Shown here: in pieces, positions 5,464-6,535 of the stretch
How the letters are laid out: every line of letters begins with the position of its first letter
How positions within the stretch are numbered: the stretch's first letter is position 1
Assembly (NCBI GenBank): GCA_002345475.1
Contig: DDWC01000253.1
Location: 1-6,535, forward strand
DNA length: 6,535 nucleotides
From: Firmicutes bacterium UBA2296
GTDB lineage: Bacteria; Bacillota; UBA994
Direction of reading: 5' to 3'
Translations under genes and position numbers: made by a program
The notes under the pieces: generated by a model
Seen by the model: the letters and a program-made list of their open reading frames with translations, nothing else
Told to the model about the DNA's origin: nothing
Database searches by the model: none

Positions 5464-6000
5464 TCATCTCTCCCCGGTAATCACTGGGTGGTCTCTAAGG
5501 AGAAAACCTGCCCAGTCGCGCTCTTCATCATCAACATGACGCTCCCAGTACAACAGTCGCTGGCAATAGAGCTTACACGAATTCTCCATGACACTGGCCC
5601 AATCCCCTCGAGGAGAAGCAAATAGCAAAGCGGTAATTTGGTACATGGCAACGCCGATAGCGTGCCCGGGTGTGTGGACCGTCCCAACCACGTGCCCAAT
5701 AGCACGGGCCGCCGCTCGTGCAATGTGGTCATCTCCGGCATCATTAGCGGCGTGATGGGCGGTTTCAGCTGCTCGCTTGGCAAGTGGCATCTTAATCCGC
5801 CCTGCTGCCCACTCCTCAGCTGACCGCAGAGCTTCTCTGGGCCTGGTATCATCCGGATGAAGCGATTCAAAGAGATTAAGGCTCTCCCGGCCACATTCCA
5901 GTGCCCAAAGCACCAGCGTGCGCCGCTTTTGCCTCGTGATCAGGTCACGGAGAGGCTTCAGGCATTCACTGTCCCTGGTTACCAGCAGTCTGCGAGTCAC
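5464..6000 (-). CDS. Imm5-like putative immunity protein
   Basis: 178 residues, predicted soluble and mostly helical. It resembles the Imm5-like family annotated as putative immunity proteins in polymorphic-toxin neighbourhoods. Supporting segments are LVLWALECGRESLNLFE (29-45), HPDDTRPREALRSAEEWAAG (48-67) and an alanine/histidine-rich repeat-like stretch with AHHAAND, AAARAIGHVVG and VHTPGHAIGVAMYQ (81-121). The reading frame is open upstream to 6219, but that part overlaps the preceding gene in another frame. GTG 6000 is chosen because it overlaps the preceding stop as GTGA and has GGGAGAGG 8 bases upstream. Its own stop lies two bases before the ATG of the VOC-GNAT gene. No toxin gene adjoins it directly; the only toxin-like gene in the window is the barnase 3.3 kb downstream, which already has its barstar. 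Many family members are lone genes, so an immunity role is unproven. Confidence 0.72.
   Translation of the reverse strand: MTRRLLVTRDSECLKPLRDLITRQKRRTLVLWALECGRESLNLFESLHPDDTRPREALRSAEEWAAGRIKMPLAKRAAETAHHAANDAGDDHIARAAARAIGHVVGTVHTPGHAIGVAMYQITALLFASPRGDWASVMENSCKLYCQRLLYWERHVDDEERDWAGFLLRDHPVITGER
5470..5475 (-). promoter_or_regulatory. Ribosome binding site that sets the VOC-GNAT start
   Basis: GGGGAG on the minus strand lies 8 bases before ATG 5461 but only 2 bases before ATG 5467 (counting AG as the spacer). It therefore favours the shorter protein, though the ATGA overlap at 5467 leaves that start possible. Confidence 0.55.
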
Positions 6001-6535
6001 GGTCGTATCCTCTCCCAGCGGGAATCGGAGTCCAGGTTCTGCAGGTTGATGTTCTGTGTGAAGCGATAAGTCTTTGGCCAGCTGCAGAAAACAGATTTGG
6101 GCGAAAACATCATCCTGGTCAGGAGTGAGTTCGGCCGTGGCTGCCATCCGCCCGAAGGAGTCATTTCTATCGTAGCCAAGGAACCATCTCGGCTCACTTT
6201 GTACCGCCCCGATACACACCCAGTCTCCACATTGCCCTCAACCTCAAAGTCTCCGGAGGCAAAGTCTCCCTCCTGCAGTCCCAACAGGGCAGGGATGCCC
6301 TCAGTAAAAGTAGCGCGGGCAGAAAACCCATTCGCAGATAGCGACATTTGCTTGAGGGACAAGTCATTCCCAAAGGCATAGGTGAGATCGCCAAGGACCA
6401 ATAGACCATTGTCTGTCAGCGAATGCCGCTGCAGGTTGGTCTTTTCTGCCCTGGCCAATTCAATTATTCTGCACTGAGCAGCATACCTGGAATAGTACCG
6501 CCACTGCATGTCCTTGGGCAGGGGCACCGGGAAGT
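5997..6535 (-). CDS. Unrecognised protein (5' end beyond the right edge)
   Basis: The frame is open to the right edge of the window; the first possible internal start, GTG 6527, has no ribosome site, so the gene probably begins outside. About 178 codons are visible. I do not recognise the family. The visible part looks soluble with alternating short strands: an aromatic start (MQWRYYSRYAAQCRIIEL), then strands such as LLVLGDLTYAF and GDFEVEGNVETGCVSGRYKV, and a basic end with PKSVFCSWPKTYRF and DSDSRWERIRP. No membrane segment or catalytic motif is apparent. Evidence that it is real: its stop overlaps the GTG start of the Imm5-like gene (GTGA), with that gene's ribosome site in its last codons, and the protein has ordinary composition. 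It would be the first gene of the visible operon segment. Confidence 0.62.
   Translation of the reverse strand, partial: FPVPLPKDMQWRYYSRYAAQCRIIELARAEKTNLQRHSLTDNGLLVLGDLTYAFGNDLSLKQMSLSANGFSARATFTEGIPALLGLQEGDFASGDFEVEGNVETGCVSGRYKVSRDGSLATIEMTPSGGWQPRPNSLLTRMMFSPKSVFCSWPKTYRFTQNINLQNLDSDSRWERIRP
6009..6016 (-). promoter_or_regulatory. Ribosome binding site that sets the Imm5-like start
   Basis: GGGAGAGG on the minus strand, 8 bases before GTG 6000. It decides against the longer open frame starting at 6219, whose first 73 codons overlap the upstream gene. Confidence 0.65.

Noticed and set aside
5032..5625. Plus-strand open frame of about 197 codons
   Set aside because: It is antisense to the VOC-GNAT and Imm5-like genes, is rich in Arg, Pro and Ser as typical of shadow frames, and has no recognised motif.
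6001..6219. Longer N-terminus for the Imm5-like protein (open frame from 6219)
   Set aside because: Its first 73 codons lie entirely over the upstream gene in another frame, do not resemble the family, and the GTGA overlap plus a good ribosome site at 6009-6016 support a start at 6000.

Overview
The window comes from a bacterium, most likely a Gram-positive anaerobe of the Bacillota (class Clostridia). The pointers are a SigI-type sigma factor next to an RsgI-type membrane anti-sigma factor (a pair typical of that phylum), strong purine-rich Shine-Dalgarno sites, frequent GTG starts and a QueG-like iron-sulfur protein. Base composition looks moderate, a little over half G+C by eye; it was not computed. 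Every supportable gene is on the minus strand, so transcription runs from the right edge to the left. The nine genes are packed with overlaps of 1-8 bases or gaps of at most 46 bases. No clear terminator or promoter lies between them, so they could form one long transcript or nested units.

In transcription order from right to left: an unrecognised protein cut by the right edge; an Imm5-like putative immunity protein; a VOC (glyoxalase-like)-GNAT acetyltransferase fusion; a protein-L-isoaspartate O-methyltransferase; a short QueG-like [4Fe-4S] protein; an aldo/keto reductase; a barnase-family ribonuclease with an export signal; a fusion of a barstar domain to a SigI-family sigma factor; and an RsgI-type anti-sigma factor cut by the left edge. 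The middle genes look like general housekeeping, detoxification or protein-repair functions.

The striking part is the leftmost 2.2 kb. The ribonuclease keeps every known barnase catalytic residue in a gapless register with the Bacillus amyloliquefaciens enzyme. Its stop codon shares a base with the GTG start of the next gene. That gene's first ~90 residues are a barstar (barnase inhibitor), and the rest of the same polypeptide is a complete SigI sigma factor. Its stop in turn overlaps the ATG of the RsgI-like anti-sigma gene. No ATG, GTG or TTG lies in frame between the end of the barstar domain and the body of the sigma domain, so the fusion appears genuine. The inferred system is a ribonuclease toxin whose antitoxin is physically part of a transcription factor, itself under a membrane-spanning anti-sigma factor. 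Binding of barnase could then be read out as transcription, or expression of the sigma factor could set immunity. The architecture is read from sequence; the signalling role is inference.
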